Of a DNA stretch of 64,000 nt, positions 26,720 through 35,656 are shown one piece after another (position 1 is the first letter of the stretch; every line of letters begins with the position of its first letter). Source of the stretch: an uncultured Paracoccaceae bacterium (GTDB lineage Bacteria > Pseudomonadota > Alphaproteobacteria > Rhodobacterales > Rhodobacteraceae); contig CANMKB010000002.1 of the NCBI GenBank assembly GCA_947498415.1, positions 558,001 to 622,000 of the forward strand, read 5' to 3'. The notes beneath the pieces are model-generated. The model searched no databases, was not told the DNA's origin, and saw nothing but the letters and a program-made list of their open reading frames with translations. The translations under genes and the position numbers were made by a program.

Positions 26720-27670
26720 ATGGCCAAAGCATTCGCATCCCAAAGCGACATGTCGGAGAAGAAAATCACGTTCGATGAGATCGGTGACGGGCTTTGGGCC
26801 TTCACCGCAGAGGGCGACCCAAACTCTGGGGTGATCATCGGTGACGACAGCGTGATGATTATCGAAGCACAGGCGACACCCCGTTTGGCCAATAAGGTCA
26901 TCGAAAAAGTGCGCGAGGTGACCGACAAGCCCATCACCCATCTAGTGCTGACGCATTATCATGCGGTTCGGGTATTGGGGGCCTCTGCCTTTGGTGCGCC
27001 GCAAATCATTATGTCTGACACCGCGCGGTCCATGGTGGTGGAGCGCGGCCAAGAGGATTGGGATAGCGAGTTTCAGCGTTTTCCGCGTCTCTTTGAAGGG
27101 CATGAAAGTATTCCTGGACTGACTTGGCCCACCACGACCTTCAGTGACAGCATGACAGTTTATCTTGGCAATCGCCGTGTCGACATCAAACATCTTGGCC
27201 GCGCCCATACCGCGGGGGATGCCGTTGTTTATGTGCCTGACCAAAACGTCATGTTTACAGGTGACATCGTCGAAGATCATTCTGCATGCTATTGCGGAGA
27301 CGGGTATTTCGCCGATTGGGGAACAACGCTTGATGCCATCAAAGCCTATGACCTAAGCGCCATTGCCCCAGGTCGGGGCGGCGCACTACTTGGCCAAGAG
27401 GCGGTTCATCGCGCGATTGAAAGCACAAGAGACTTTGTGAATTCCACCTATGCCCCTGCGAAACGGGTGGCCATGAAAGGCGGGAGTTTAAAGGATGCTT
27501 GGGAGGCCGTACGCGCCGAATGTGATCCGAAGTTCAAGGATTATGCAATCTATGAACATTGCCTGCCTTTCAATGTCAGCCGAGCCTATGATGAAGCCCG
27601 CGGCATCAGCCACCCGCGAATTTGGACCGACCAGCGCGATCTGATGATGTGGGAAGAGCTTCAAGGATAA
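26720..27670 (+). CDS. MBL-fold metallohydrolase with non-standard metal motif
   Basis: This is a metallo-beta-lactamase-fold protein of 316 residues. The usual HxHxDH is replaced by THYHAVRVLGASAF (about residues 79-92), so the third and fourth ligands are missing. Later metal-site elements remain: GRAHTAGDAVVYVP and FTGDIVEDHSACYCGDGYFADW. The same HYHAVR form occurs, as I recall, in close relatives found beside FAD monooxygenases and DUF2783 proteins, so it seems a family trait. It probably hydrolyses a ring-cleavage or ester product; substrate unknown. Confidence 0.82.
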   Translation: MAKAFASQSDMSEKKITFDEIGDGLWAFTAEGDPNSGVIIGDDSVMIIEAQATPRLANKVIEKVREVTDKPITHLVLTHYHAVRVLGASAFGAPQIIMSDTARSMVVERGQEDWDSEFQRFPRLFEGHESIPGLTWPTTTFSDSMTVYLGNRRVDIKHLGRAHTAGDAVVYVPDQNVMFTGDIVEDHSACYCGDGYFADWGTTLDAIKAYDLSAIAPGRGGALLGQEAVHRAIESTRDFVNSTYAPAKRVAMKGGSLKDAWEAVRAECDPKFKDYAIYEHCLPFNVSRAYDEARGISHPRIWTDQRDLMMWEELQG

Positions 27671-27676
27671 GCGGGC

Positions 27677-29293
27677 ATGGTTCAGGCACGCTACCAAACC
27701 GCCTTTCGCCTTTACCCCTATGCGAAGGTCGCTGATCAAGCGGCCTCTACTCCCCGTCGTCACCCTGTGGTGATCATCGGTGGCGGCCCAGTCGGAATGG
27801 GGTTGGCATTGGATCTGGGGAAGAAAGGCATTCCGTGTTTGGTTCTAGATGACCATGACGGTGTCGGCATGGGCAGCCGCGCGATCTGTTTTGCCAAACG
27901 CACCTTAGAGATTTGCGACCGGCTGGGCTGCGGCGAACAGATGGTTCAAAAAGGCGTCGTTTGGAATTTGGGTCGCGTTTATCGCGGTGAGCGAGAAGTT
28001 TATCACTTTAACCTGCTCCCTGAAGAGGGACATAAACGACCCGCTTTTATCAACCTTCAACAACCCTATTTCGAACAATGCCTCGTTGAAGAAATTCGGG
28101 CAGAGCAAGCCAAGGGGGCTCCGGTCGAGATCCGCGGTAAAAATCGTCTTATCGGACTGGAGCAAAAAGACGACCATGTGTTGATACAGGTCGACACGCC
28201 GGATGGGCCATATGAGATCGAGGCCGAATACCTTGTCGCATGTGATGGGGCATCCTCTCCGACGCGCGACTTGATGGGTTTGGGATTTGACGGTCGCACT
28301 TTTGAAGACAACTTCCTGATTGCCGACATCAAGATGAAGGCTGACTTCCCAACAGAAAGACGCTTTTGGTTTGACCCACCATTTAATCGGGGCAAAACCG
28401 CATTGATGCACAAGCAGCCTGATCGAGTCTGGCGGTTGGATTTTCAGCTGGGCTGGGATATCGATCGCGCTGCTGAGATAGACCCAGACAAGATTAAATC
28501 TCGTGTTGCCGCAATGATTGGCAAAGACATTGATTTTGAATTGGTTTGGACATCCATCTACACCTTCCGCTGTGCCAGCATGGAGCAATATCGCCATGAC
28601 CGTGTCTTCTTTGCCGGCGACAGCGCCCATCAAGTAAGCCCCTTCGGTGCCAGAGGGTGCAACGGCGGCATGCAAGACATCGACAACTTAGCTTGGAAAT
28701 TGGCCATGGTGATCAATGGGCAAGCCGATGACAGTTTGCTGGACAGCTACCATGAGGAACGCAAGTATGGGGCTGATGAAAACATCCGCAACTCCAGTCG
28801 GACGGCGGATTTCTTAACGCCACGCAACCCAGCCCACGTATTATTCCGCGATGCCGTTTTGGACCTTGTCGAACACTATGAATTTGCGCTCCCACTGGTG
28901 AATTCTGGGCGGCTATCCACCCCCTGCACATATGACGGATCATCTCTGAATAGCATGGACGCCTTGCCCAATGGCCCAATGCGCAGCCGCCCGGGCAGCC
29001 CAATGCCAGACGCACCTATAGAAGATGGGTATTTGCTCGACTACGTGGCGACGGGCCGTTTTTCGGTGCTGGGCATTAATTGCGACCTGCCAGAACACAT
29101 TCAACTTAAAAGCTACACCCTGCCCTGTTTGTCTTTGCGATCTGAACGAGACGTGTTGGCAGAGCGCTACCTTGGCGAGGCGCAAAGCGCTGTTTTCTTG
29201 ATCCGCCCAGACCAGCATATCGCTGGCCGTTGGCCTGAGCTGAATACCCTAGCGTTAGAGCACGCCTTTGAAACCGCAACAGGAGGGAGCTAA
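27677..29293 (+). CDS. FAD-dependent aromatic monooxygenase (MhpA/PHBH-like)
   Basis: This 538-residue class A flavin monooxygenase has the N-terminal dinucleotide fold VVIIGGGPVGMGLALDLGKKG (about residues 31-51), the DG motif YLVACDGASSPTR, and the GD motif VFFAGDSAHQVSPFGARGCNGGMQD. It should hydroxylate a phenolic substrate with NAD(P)H and O2. It begins six bases after the MBL gene and ends three bases before DUF2783, so the three form an operon under the divergent MarR protein. The substrate is unknown; hydroxyphenylpropionate- or hydroxybenzoate-like acids are candidates. Confidence 0.88.
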   Translation: MVQARYQTAFRLYPYAKVADQAASTPRRHPVVIIGGGPVGMGLALDLGKKGIPCLVLDDHDGVGMGSRAICFAKRTLEICDRLGCGEQMVQKGVVWNLGRVYRGEREVYHFNLLPEEGHKRPAFINLQQPYFEQCLVEEIRAEQAKGAPVEIRGKNRLIGLEQKDDHVLIQVDTPDGPYEIEAEYLVACDGASSPTRDLMGLGFDGRTFEDNFLIADIKMKADFPTERRFWFDPPFNRGKTALMHKQPDRVWRLDFQLGWDIDRAAEIDPDKIKSRVAAMIGKDIDFELVWTSIYTFRCASMEQYRHDRVFFAGDSAHQVSPFGARGCNGGMQDIDNLAWKLAMVINGQADDSLLDSYHEERKYGADENIRNSSRTADFLTPRNPAHVLFRDAVLDLVEHYEFALPLVNSGRLSTPCTYDGSSLNSMDALPNGPMRSRPGSPMPDAPIEDGYLLDYVATGRFSVLGINCDLPEHIQLKSYTLPCLSLRSERDVLAERYLGEAQSAVFLIRPDQHIAGRWPELNTLALEHAFETATGGS

Positions 29294-29296
29294 CCC

Positions 29297-29500
29297 ATGT
29301 CAAAGTTAAATCTTTCCCCGAACCTTGAAGATACAGACGGATTTTACGAAGGTCTTTTGAATGCGCATAACGGGCTGAAAGACGCAGACATACATGCCCT
29401 GAATGCACGGCTTATTTTGATTTTGGCGAACCACATTGGTGAGCAAGACATCTTAGAAGAAGCGCTATCTGCCGCAAGCGCCGCCTTAAAACGTGACTGA
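29297..29500 (+). CDS. DUF2783 small protein
   Basis: This protein of 67 residues begins MSKLNLSPNLEDTDGFYEGL and contains LNARLILILANHIGEQDILEEAL, the helical core of DUF2783. The family regularly follows FAD monooxygenases of this type and may be a small accessory subunit. Function is not established. GGAGGGAG precedes the ATG. Its end overlaps the tail of the convergent paaX by 15 bases. Confidence 0.85.
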   Translation: MSKLNLSPNLEDTDGFYEGLLNAHNGLKDADIHALNARLILILANHIGEQDILEEALSAASAALKRD

Positions 29501-30214
29501 GATTTTGTCTTCGGCCTCAAGAAACCGCGTGACCCATGAATGGCAGACAGCAATCGGGCCTTCAGGCAAAAGGCTCGCGTGCGCCCAGCTACCGCGGCGC
29601 AATGCGATACGGCGCCAATGGTGCAAGACCAACAGGCGAAAAAGGACTTTGTCTTTTGGATCTGTCAGGTCCGCAAAATGCGGAATAATGGATGCAAGCG
29701 CAGCGGCCAGTGCCACCAAGTTGTCTGGGGCAATCATCGCCTCTACCCATTTAGGCAGTGGCGCGCCTTGAGCGGTGAGCGGTAAAACATCTGGGGCTTG
29801 CGTACGCTCGCAAACAGGGCATATCGCTAGATTTTTGCCCAATAAGATGGCTTCACTTGAGGAGGGGTTTTCTTGAAAAAGCTCAAAACACCAACCGTTT
29901 TGGTACTTAGACGATTGGTTGTAAATGTCGGGTCTCACAGTCTTAGTTTCGTCCAAGGCCATCGGTGACATCGTATAGATCGCCTCGCGCCCCTGTTTTG
30001 TGGCGACAATCCAACCCTCTGATTTCAAACGATGTAACGCCACCCGAATGGCTTCGGGCTTGGTCCCGATATGGCCAAGCACGTTCCGAATTTGCGCACC
30101 GGAAAGCTGCTGACCGTTCAGATCCCCAAAAAGCGTAGCGATCAAAGACCACGTTTTGAGGGTATCCAACGCGACAAGCTGAGCAATGAGAGGATGCGAG
30201 GGCGTCAAGGGCAT
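29486..30214 (-). CDS. paaX: PaaX-family repressor of phenylacetate degradation
   Basis: PaaX represses paa promoters and is released by phenylacetyl-CoA. The 242-residue protein has an N-terminal winged helix (about residues 20-85: LSGAQIRNVLGHIGTKPEAIRVALHRLKSEGW) and the C-terminal PaaX domain (LLVLHHWRRIALRRGSWAHASLLPEG). It follows paaZ after 53 bases in the same direction. A perfect 13-bp inverted repeat lies immediately before its start, a likely autoregulatory site. Confidence 0.9.
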   Translation of the reverse strand: MPLTPSHPLIAQLVALDTLKTWSLIATLFGDLNGQQLSGAQIRNVLGHIGTKPEAIRVALHRLKSEGWIVATKQGREAIYTMSPMALDETKTVRPDIYNQSSKYQNGWCFELFQENPSSSEAILLGKNLAICPVCERTQAPDVLPLTAQGAPLPKWVEAMIAPDNLVALAAALASIIPHFADLTDPKDKVLFRLLVLHHWRRIALRRGSWAHASLLPEGPIAVCHSWVTRFLEAEDKISVTF

Positions 30215-30216
30215 TC

Positions 30217-30254
30217 CAATGTGTTAAGCAATTTGGCAACCGCTTAACACATTG
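30217..30254. promoter_or_regulatory. 13-bp inverted repeat before paaX
   Basis: CAATGTGTTAAGC (30217-30229) and GCTTAACACATTG (30242-30254) are perfect inverted copies separated by 12 bases. It covers almost the whole paaZ-paaX gap and reaches to three bases before the paaX start. It may be a PaaX operator, a translation-blocking hairpin, or both. Confidence 0.6.
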
Positions 30255-30267
30255 ATACATATCATGG

Positions 30268-32319
30268 CTATGCCTGCGTCTCGCGATGTTCGTAAGCGTT
30301 CATCGTCAGAAGCTCATATTCCGCCACCAGTTCATCGTCTTGATTTGTAATGGTCACATGCCACCGCACTTCGCCATAGTCTTCATTGCGCGGGGTTTTA
30401 TGTTTGACCGTCAGGCGCACCTTGATGCTTTCACCGGCTTCGACCGGCTTCATAAAGCGCAGGCTGTCTAGGCCCGTATTCGCAAGCACAGGGCCTTCGT
30501 CAGGCTGAACGAACAGACCTGCCGCAAAGCTCAATAGCAGATAGCCATGGGCCACGCGGCCCGGGAAAAACGGATTTCGTTCTGCAGCGGCCTGATCCAT
30601 ATGAGCATAGAACTTATCCCCCGTGAAATGGGCAAACTTCTCAATATCTTCCAAATGGATTTCTCGAGATGGCGTCTTGAAGGTCTCGCCAATGGACAGC
30701 TGGTGGAACGTCCGAGTGAACGGATGGTCTTCCTCAGAAATTTCTTTGGCCCCTGGCACCCATTTCTGGCCGATGGCGCTTAGGATGTCTGGGCTGCCTT
30801 GGATCGCGGTGCGTTGCATATAATGCATCACGCCACGTACACCGCCCATTTCTTCACCGCCGCCCGCGCGACCTGGACCGCCGTGCACCATATGCGGCAA
30901 TGGAGAACCATGGCCCGTGCTTTCTCTCATCGAGTCGCGGTTGTTGAAGTAAAGACGCCCGTGAAAGGCCCCTGCCCCTAAGGCCACTTGTCGCGCTACA
31001 TCTGGATCATGAGTAATCACCGAGGCCACAAGGCTGCCTTCACCGCGATTTAACAACGACACGGCGTGATCCAAATCACGATAAGGCATGATTGTGGACA
31101 CTGGGCCAAAGGCTTCAACATCGTGAATACGCTTTGCTTTATCAGGGTTTGCGCAATGAAAAAGCATGGGCGGCACAAAGGCACCCGCCTCACTATCGGC
31201 GCCCTGAACGCTGAAATTGTTCGGATCACCGATCACGCGTTCCGCCTCTTGACCAATGATGGCGGCTTTTTCCAAGACATCCGCTTTTTGCCCAGCCGAA
31301 ACCAAAGCGCCCATGCGGGTCGTTTCTGCGGCTGGATCGCCAATAGTGACCTTCGCAAGCGATGTGCCCAAGGCCTCGATCACTGGCTGCACCAGCGCCT
31401 CTGGCGCAAAGATGCGACGGATCGCGGTACACTTCTGACCGGCTTTCGTGGTCATCTCGCGGCTGACCTCTTTGATGAAGAGATCAAATTCAGGGGTGCC
31501 CGGTTGCGCATCTGGCCCCAGAATTGACCCGTTCAGGCTGTCTTGTTCTGCAACGAAACGGATCGAATTTTTCAAGATATGGGGCGCTGAGCGCAGCATA
31601 AGGGCTGTATCTGCGGACCCCGTAAAACTCACCACGTCTTGATTGGTCAAACGGTCGAGCATGTCACCCAACCCGCCCGACACAAGCTGCAACGCGCCTT
31701 CTGGCAAAATACCACTATCGAGCAAGATTTGAACGGCCATTTCAGTCACATAGCAACTGGCTGTGGCTGGTTTCACAATTGCAGGCACGCCCGCCAAAAG
31801 GGTTGGCGCGAGCTTTTCCAACATGCCCCAAACAGGAAAGTTGAACGCATTGATGTGCACAGCAACCCCGTGCATGGATGTGCAAATGTGCTGGCCCAAA
31901 AACGTACCATGACGGGAGAGCTGCTCAACATTGCCATCGATATAGACCTGACTGTCCGGCATTTCCCGGCGCCCCTTTGAGGCAAACACAAACATCGTTC
32001 CAATGCCGCCATCAATATCAATCAGATTGTCTTTCTGGGTCGCACCCGTGGCAAAAGAGATGTCGTAAAGCGGCTGCTTGTGTTTGCCCAAATGCAGTGC
32101 GAGTGCTTTCAGCATCTTGGCGCGTTGATGGAAGGTCATGGCCCGAAGGGCTGGACCGCCTTTGTTGCGGGCAAAATGAAGCATCGCCTCGGTGTCCAGC
32201 GCACTATTGCCTGCGCGGGCGATCACCTGACCGTTGACCGCGGATCGAATATCACGCGCCGCGGCATCCGCCTCTACCCAATGACCGGCCGCAAAGCTCT
32301 TTACGTTTTGGATTGTCAT
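30268..32319 (-). CDS. paaZ: PaaZ, oxepin-CoA hydrolase / 3-oxo-5,6-dehydrosuberyl-CoA semialdehyde dehydrogenase
   Basis: This bifunctional ring-opening enzyme of phenylacetate catabolism has 683 residues. The N-terminal aldehyde dehydrogenase (about residues 1-520) has [17 protein letters not shown] and the catalytic cysteine in [18 protein letters not shown]. The C-terminal MaoC-type hydratase (about 540-683) has ITHLED-type entry [21 protein letters not shown] and [17 protein letters not shown]. The start overlaps the stop of the upstream fused dehydrogenase/hydratase gene as ATGA. Confidence 0.95.
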   Translation of the reverse strand: MTIQNVKSFAAGHWVEADAAARDIRSAVNGQVIARAGNSALDTEAMLHFARNKGGPALRAMTFHQRAKMLKALALHLGKHKQPLYDISFATGATQKDNLIDIDGGIGTMFVFASKGRREMPDSQVYIDGNVEQLSRHGTFLGQHICTSMHGVAVHINAFNFPVWGMLEKLAPTLLAGVPAIVKPATASCYVTEMAVQILLDSGILPEGALQLVSGGLGDMLDRLTNQDVVSFTGSADTALMLRSAPHILKNSIRFVAEQDSLNGSILGPDAQPGTPEFDLFIKEVSREMTTKAGQKCTAIRRIFAPEALVQPVIEALGTSLAKVTIGDPAAETTRMGALVSAGQKADVLEKAAIIGQEAERVIGDPNNFSVQGADSEAGAFVPPMLFHCANPDKAKRIHDVEAFGPVSTIMPYRDLDHAVSLLNRGEGSLVASVITHDPDVARQVALGAGAFHGRLYFNNRDSMRESTGHGSPLPHMVHGGPGRAGGGEEMGGVRGVMHYMQRTAIQGSPDILSAIGQKWVPGAKEISEEDHPFTRTFHQLSIGETFKTPSREIHLEDIEKFAHFTGDKFYAHMDQAAAERNPFFPGRVAHGYLLLSFAAGLFVQPDEGPVLANTGLDSLRFMKPVEAGESIKVRLTVKHKTPRNEDYGEVRWHVTITNQDDELVAEYELLTMNAYEHRETQA

Positions 32320-34358
32320 GATCTCACCTGTTTGAATTTGTCTTGATACCGATCTGCGCGGATCCAGGATCCGGGACTGGCTTTTTCCATTGTTTTAAGG
32401 GTTGCGCGCATTGCCTCGCCTCCCTGAGTTTTGGCCCAATGCATCGGGCCACCCCGCCAGCGCGGAAAGCCGTAGCCAGCAGTCTTGACCACATCGACAT
32501 CGGCTTCGTTTGCCGCGATCCCTTCTTCGACAATACGTGCGCCTTCGTTGGCCATCGCGGCCAGCAATTGCGTTTGAATTTCGGTCGCGGAGAATGCGCG
32601 GCGCGAAAGTCCAGGTTGGTCGGAATATTGCAGAATGAGATCAGTCACACTTGGATCAACTGCAGGCGTTTTACCGTCTGGGTAGTTGTACCAACCTGCG
32701 CCAGAACGCCGCCCGAAACGTTCAAGCTCACACAGCCGATCCGAAATTGCTACGTAGCGTTCTGCAGGGTCTCGCGTCGCATCTTGGCGGCGGCGATTGG
32801 CGTAAGCAATTTGCAAACCAGATTGGTCCTGCGCTTCAAACGGCCCCATGGCCATTCCGAAAGTGCGCATTGCGTTGTCCACCTCATGGGGCAAGGCCCC
32901 ATCCGCCAATAGATATTCTGCCGCACGACGATAGGCCGCCAATATACGGTTGCCGATAAAACCGTCGCAGACGCCTGAAAGAACCGGCGTTTTACGCAAG
33001 GATTTTGCAAAGGAAAATGCCGTGGCGAGGCTTTCGTTGGTGGTGCCGTCGGCACGAATGACCTCTACCAATTTCATAATATGCGCTGGAGAGAAGAAGT
33101 GGATGCCAAGGCAACGATCTGGGTTTGGCACACCATCGAAAATCTCGTTCGGATCGATGTATGAGGTATTCGTCGCCAAAAGCGCGTCTTTCGTCATGAC
33201 GTTAGACAGCGCTGTAAAGACCGCACGTTTTGCGCCTAAGTCTTCAAACACAGCCTCAATCGCCAAATCTGCTCCGGAGGCGGCTGCATAGCTGTCTGTG
33301 GTGATCAACGCCGAAAGACGCGTATCCAGTTGCGATTGGGTGATCTTCCCGCGCTTAAGCGCGCCCTGCATCAAACCCGCTACGGTTTCTTGCGCCTTGG
33401 TAGCAGAGGGTTTGTCTCTTTCAACAATGGTGACAGATCGATCCGTATTCAGACAAGCCGCAGCGATGCCCGCGCCCATGAGCCCCCCGCCAACGACCAC
33501 AACATGGTTAATCTGCTTGGGCTGAACATCGCTTAGTACATTCGGCTTTGTCGCAGCCCTTTCGGCAAAGAATAAATGCCGCAATGCTTTGCTTTCCTGC
33601 GATTGGCGAAGCTCAAGATGAAGCGCCCGTTCCCTTGGTTGAGCGTGTGTATAATCTTCTGACGCCCAAGATAGGGCATCCAGATTATGCATTGGCCCCT
33701 TGCGCCCCTTGGAAAACTTTTGGACCTGATCCATGAAGGCATCACGATCCAAACCCGTATCCAGCCGACGCTCAGAGACTCGCTGAAAAGCACGCCCCCG
33801 AAAGCTCTCGATCAAATCGTCTGGCATCTCTGAAATGGCATCAACCGCGCCGAGCTCTAACAAGTCTTCGGCCGTTTTTAGCTGCCCAAGACAGGCCATC
33901 TCTACAGCCATCTTCCAACCCAAAAGACGCGGTGCGCGCTGAGTGCCACCCGCCCCAGGCACCAATCCCAGATTAACCTCTGGCAGCCCAAACCGTGTGC
34001 CAGGCAGCGCAATCCGATACGCACAAGCCATTGCGATTTCAAAGCCGCCGCCTAGGACAGTGCCATGTAAAATAGCCAAAAATGGCGTCGCGCTGTTGTC
34101 AATCGCATTCACAACATCAGGCAAATGAGGCTCGACTGGCGGAGCGTCAAACTCCGACATGTCTCCACCCGCAACAAAGCTGCGGCCCGCGCAACGCAAG
34201 ACCGCAAGCTCACAGCCCTGAACCCGCTCAACCGCAGCAAGCAAATCAGCGCGAACGGCTGTCGACGTCGCATTCACCGGCGGATTATTGATTGTGACAA
34301 AGGCAATCGTTCCGCGCATTTCAACCTGAACTGTCTCAGACATATCACCAACGCTCAT
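32316..34358 (-). CDS. Fused enoyl-CoA hydratase / 3-hydroxyacyl-CoA dehydrogenase
   Basis: This bifunctional beta-oxidation enzyme has 680 residues. The N-terminal hydratase (about 5-190) has GGGFEIAMACAYRIAL and LPEVNLGLVPGAGGTQRAPRL. A Rossmann dehydrogenase follows (about 285-470: VVVGGGLMGAGIAAACLN, HFFSPAHIMKLVEVI), then two C-terminal helical domains. In the paa context it should do the steps of PaaF and PaaH on dehydroadipyl-CoA. Two in-frame ATGs (34358, 34343) are possible starts. It diverges from paaG across a TetR-type operator. Confidence 0.92.
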   Translation of the reverse strand: MSVGDMSETVQVEMRGTIAFVTINNPPVNATSTAVRADLLAAVERVQGCELAVLRCAGRSFVAGGDMSEFDAPPVEPHLPDVVNAIDNSATPFLAILHGTVLGGGFEIAMACAYRIALPGTRFGLPEVNLGLVPGAGGTQRAPRLLGWKMAVEMACLGQLKTAEDLLELGAVDAISEMPDDLIESFRGRAFQRVSERRLDTGLDRDAFMDQVQKFSKGRKGPMHNLDALSWASEDYTHAQPRERALHLELRQSQESKALRHLFFAERAATKPNVLSDVQPKQINHVVVVGGGLMGAGIAAACLNTDRSVTIVERDKPSATKAQETVAGLMQGALKRGKITQSQLDTRLSALITTDSYAAASGADLAIEAVFEDLGAKRAVFTALSNVMTKDALLATNTSYIDPNEIFDGVPNPDRCLGIHFFSPAHIMKLVEVIRADGTTNESLATAFSFAKSLRKTPVLSGVCDGFIGNRILAAYRRAAEYLLADGALPHEVDNAMRTFGMAMGPFEAQDQSGLQIAYANRRRQDATRDPAERYVAISDRLCELERFGRRSGAGWYNYPDGKTPAVDPSVTDLILQYSDQPGLSRRAFSATEIQTQLLAAMANEGARIVEEGIAANEADVDVVKTAGYGFPRWRGGPMHWAKTQGGEAMRATLKTMEKASPGSWIRADRYQDKFKQVRS

Positions 34359-34369
34359 ACATTTATTTA

Positions 34370-34398
34370 TTGACCTACCGGTCGGTATATGAATACTG
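34370..34398. promoter_or_regulatory. TetR-type operator in the paa divergent promoter
   Basis: ACCTACC/GGTCGGT (34373-34386) is a 14-bp palindrome with one mismatch, of the ACCGACCGGTCGGT kind used by TetR repressors of acyl-CoA and phenylacetate genes. It overlaps a TTGACC -35 element (34370-34375), with AATACT 17 bases later as a weak -10. The tetR gene four genes downstream is the obvious candidate regulator. Confidence 0.6.
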
Positions 34399-34436
34399 AA
34401 TAGTGTGAGTCGTCACGCATTGCAAGGGAGGATGTT

Positions 34437-35222
34437 TTGGCAGACACGATCTTAAGTCAGGATCACGGTCAGTGGGTGGAGGTCACCCTGAACCGACCGG
34501 AGAAACTGAATAGCTTTAATGACCAGATGCATCTTGCGCTGCGTGATTGCTTGGAACAGGCAATCAAAGATCAGAAGCGAGCAATCCTACTCACAGGCGC
34601 AGGCCGTGGCTTTTGCGCGGGTCAAGATCTCGGGGATCGCGACCCATCTAAAATGGATGGTGCGCCTGACCTCAGCAAAACCTTAAACAACTTTTACAAT
34701 CCGCTGGTCCGCCTGCTGCAAAATGCAGACCTGCCTATTGTTTGCGCCGTCAACGGCGTTGCAGCCGGCGCAGGTGCAAACTTGGCAATGGCCTGTGATA
34801 TTGTCTTAGCAGCTGACACAGCCAAATTTATTCAGTCTTTTGCCAATGTCGGCTTGGTGCCTGACGCAGGAGGCACCTGGAACTTAACACGTCTTTTGGG
34901 CCCTGCCCGCGCGAAAGCCCTCGCTATGACAGGCGAGCCGATTTCTGCATCTCAAGCTGCCGATTGGGGCATGATATGGAAGGCAATCGCGGCAGATGAT
35001 CTGATGAGCGAAGCGCATGCGCTTACCGAAAAACTCGCAAATGGGCCAACGTTTGGCCTCGCGCGCATCAAAAAGGCCATTAACGCTGCTGCAACAAACA
35101 ACTTTGATGAACAGCTGGACCTTGAGGCTCAGTATCAAAAAAGTTGCGGCGCATCCGCCGATTACGCGGAAGGCGTCAACGCCTTCTTAAACAAACGCAA
35201 ACCAGAGTTTTCAGGGCAATGA
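34437..35222 (+). CDS. paaG: PaaG, 1,2-epoxyphenylacetyl-CoA isomerase
   Basis: This crotonase-fold isomerase converts ring-1,2-epoxyphenylacetyl-CoA to oxepin-CoA. The 261-residue protein has GAGRGFCAGQDLGDRD, NGVAAGAGANLAMACDIVLAA and FANVGLVPDAGGTWNLTRLLG. PaaG proteins carry the aspartate in VPDAGGT, as here, rather than the two glutamates of ordinary hydratases. The start is an unusual TTG: AGGGAGG lies six bases before it, while the nearby ATG at 34432 is out of frame. Confidence 0.93.
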   Translation: MADTILSQDHGQWVEVTLNRPEKLNSFNDQMHLALRDCLEQAIKDQKRAILLTGAGRGFCAGQDLGDRDPSKMDGAPDLSKTLNNFYNPLVRLLQNADLPIVCAVNGVAAGAGANLAMACDIVLAADTAKFIQSFANVGLVPDAGGTWNLTRLLGPARAKALAMTGEPISASQAADWGMIWKAIAADDLMSEAHALTEKLANGPTFGLARIKKAINAAATNNFDEQLDLEAQYQKSCGASADYAEGVNAFLNKRKPEFSGQ

Positions 35223-35656
35223 CGATCACTGCAAAAGAAAGAGCTGAAAAATCTGCCGCCGCCATGTGGTCTGGCGACCGAGCCAGCGCTTGGTTCGGAA
35301 TGTCTCTGGATAACGTGGATGAAGGGACAGCAACCTTGTCGTTGACTGTGCAGCAGCACCACACAAATGGCCATAATATTTGCCATGGCGGAGTGATTTT
35401 TGCCCTCGCCGACAGTGCTTTTGCCTTCGCATGCAACAGCCGCAACCAAGCCACGGTCGCGCAGCATAACTCTATTACCTACGTCGCACCGGGCCAGCTC
35501 GACGATCTTTTGATTGCCAAGGCACGCGAAGTCAGCTTGAGCGGGCGCAGCGGGCTCTACGACGTTACCGTCACTAACCAAACAGGCAAGCTAATCGCCG
35601 AATTCAGGGGCGGATCCCGCACCATTTCTGGCACGCTTTTTGAGGAAGAAGTATGA
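35219..35656 (+). CDS. paaI: PaaI, hotdog-fold acyl-CoA thioesterase
   Basis: This thioesterase releases CoA from phenylacetyl-CoA derivatives, probably rescuing dead-end intermediates. It has 145 residues with the hotdog motif TNGHNICHGGVIFALADSAFAFACNS and the catalytic aspartate in that helix. The ATG (MTITAKERAEKSAAAMW) overlaps the paaG stop as ATGA, which decides the start over the longer open frame. It overlaps paaK in the same way. Confidence 0.94.
   Translation: MTITAKERAEKSAAAMWSGDRASAWFGMSLDNVDEGTATLSLTVQQHHTNGHNICHGGVIFALADSAFAFACNSRNQATVAQHNSITYVAPGQLDDLLIAKAREVSLSGRSGLYDVTVTNQTGKLIAEFRGGSRTISGTLFEEEV

Noticed and set aside
34432..34434. ATG just before paaG as its start codon
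   Set aside because: It is out of frame with paaG; the TTG at 34437 has a well-placed ribosome site and gives the right N-terminus.
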